From Chitinophagaceae bacterium (GTDB lineage: Bacteria > Bacteroidota > Bacteroidia > Chitinophagales > Chitinophagaceae), in contig CANJDY010000128.1 of the NCBI GenBank assembly GCA_947472635.1, positions 1 through 7,777 on the forward strand: a stretch of 7,777 nt of DNA, written 5' to 3'. Shown piece by piece: positions 7,476 through 7,777 of the stretch (positions are counted from its first letter, which is position 1; each line of letters begins with the position of its first letter). A program made the translations under genes and the position numbers. The notes beneath the pieces are model-generated. The model was not told the DNA's origin. It did not search any database and worked only from the letters and a program-made list of their open reading frames with translations.

Positions 7476-7501
7476 TATTTACGCAATCGTTTACGTAAAT
7501 A
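7476..7501. promoter_or_regulatory. Candidate LacI-family operator in the kdgK/eda divergent region
   Basis: A 26-bp even palindrome with a central C|G step: left half TATTTACGCAATC (7476-7488), right half GTTTACGTAAATA (7489-7501), 11 of 13 positions matching. The central CpG flanked by A/T-rich half-sites is the usual form of LacI/GalR-family operators. It lies 59 bp before the eda ATG and 115 bp before the kdgK ATG, so one regulator could act on both. The regulator gene is not in the window; its identity and inducer are unknown. Confidence 0.6.
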
Positions 7502-7510
7502 ATTTATCGG

Positions 7511-7538
7511 TTGTGGTTAATTAAAAATAATATTGTTG
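7511..7538 (+). promoter_or_regulatory. Probable eda promoter
   Basis: TATTGTTG (7531-7538) differs from the Bacteroidota -7 consensus TAnnTTTG at one position, and TTGT (7511-7514) lies 16 bp upstream as a -33 element, the same spacing as the uxaC promoter. Transcription would start near 7544, about 17 nt before the ATG. The LacI-type palindrome lies just upstream, and a perfect 12-bp palindrome (7536-7547) overlaps the predicted start point. Confidence 0.4.
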
Positions 7539-7560
7539 ATTAATCAAAGAATGTTACACC

Positions 7561-7777
7561 ATGAAAAAACAAACCTTATTGTCATTGATTCCCCACCAAG
7601 GAATCTTACCACTCTTTTTTAATAAAGATGAACAGGTTAGTATAGAATTAATGAAGGCTCTTTATAGTGCGGGTATCCGTACTATTGAGTATACTAACAG
7701 GGGCGAAGCCGCCCTTGGTAATTTCAAGGCGATGCGTAAAGTATGTGATGCAGAATTGAAGGATATGTATCTAGGTA
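7561..7777 (+). CDS. eda: KDPG aldolase, 5' part (runs off the right edge)
   Basis: Class I aldolase that splits KDPG into pyruvate and glyceraldehyde-3-phosphate, the last step of the pathway. Only 72 full codons are visible, from the ATG at 7561. The sequence begins MKKQTLLSLIPHQGILPLFF, then has KALYSAGIRTIEYTNRGEAAL (32-52) cited here by its key residues Glu43 and Arg47, which align with Glu45 and Arg49 of E. coli Eda as I recall them, and LKDMYLG (66-72), where the next barrel strand begins. The Schiff-base lysine would lie beyond the window. The frame is intact throughout. An ATG at 7551 in another frame reaches a stop after 23 codons and is not the start. It is transcribed divergently from kdgK, whose product is its substrate. 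Confidence 0.88.
   Translation, partial: MKKQTLLSLIPHQGILPLFFNKDEQVSIELMKALYSAGIRTIEYTNRGEAALGNFKAMRKVCDAELKDMYLG

Noticed and set aside
7551..7622. Upstream ATG overlapping the eda start as a leader peptide
   Set aside because: The frame is 23 codons with no attenuator-like structure or codon pattern, and it overlaps the eda coding start.

Overview
The window reads as part of a Bacteroidota genome, most like Chitinophagaceae or a related Sphingobacteriia lineage. The evidence is AT-rich coding sequence, start sites preceded by A/T-rich DNA with little or no Shine-Dalgarno sequence, a promoter of the Bacteroidota form (TAnnTTTG with an upstream TTG), and proteins of recognisable Bacteroidota type (for example a KdgK ending in GSGRVQR). 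The assignment to family is a judgement, not a measurement.

The whole window is a pectin/galacturonate utilisation locus. From left to right: the 3' part of a family PL10 pectate lyase (1-896), tagaturonate reductase uxaB (965-2476), altronate dehydratase uxaA (2486-4129) and glucuronate/galacturonate isomerase uxaC (4236-5636) all run rightwards. A strong bidirectional hairpin terminator (5651-5691) closes this unit. Facing it on the minus strand are 2-keto-3-deoxygluconate kinase kdgK (6335-7360) and, downstream of it, a YhcH/YjgK/YiaL-family gene (5718-6173). Between these two lies a 64-bp array of 8-bp repeats. Divergent from kdgK, the 5' end of a KDPG aldolase gene (eda, from 7561) runs off the right edge.

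Together these genes encode every step of the isomerase (Ashwell) route. Pectate lyase opens polygalacturonate; UxaC converts galacturonate to tagaturonate; UxaB reduces it to altronate; UxaA dehydrates that to KDG; KdgK phosphorylates it to KDPG; and Eda splits KDPG into pyruvate and glyceraldehyde-3-phosphate. The YhcH-family protein is the only member without a fixed role; a sugar-acid anomerase-like activity is the most economical guess. No transporter, regulator, KduI or KduD is visible in the window.

The main regulatory signals are a 26-bp LacI-type palindrome (7476-7501) in the kdgK/eda divergent intergenic region, a smaller perfect palindrome over the predicted eda promoter, and a separate promoter in front of uxaC. 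I see no undescribed system here. The items most worth a second look are the 8-bp repeat array, the operator and the YhcH-family gene.
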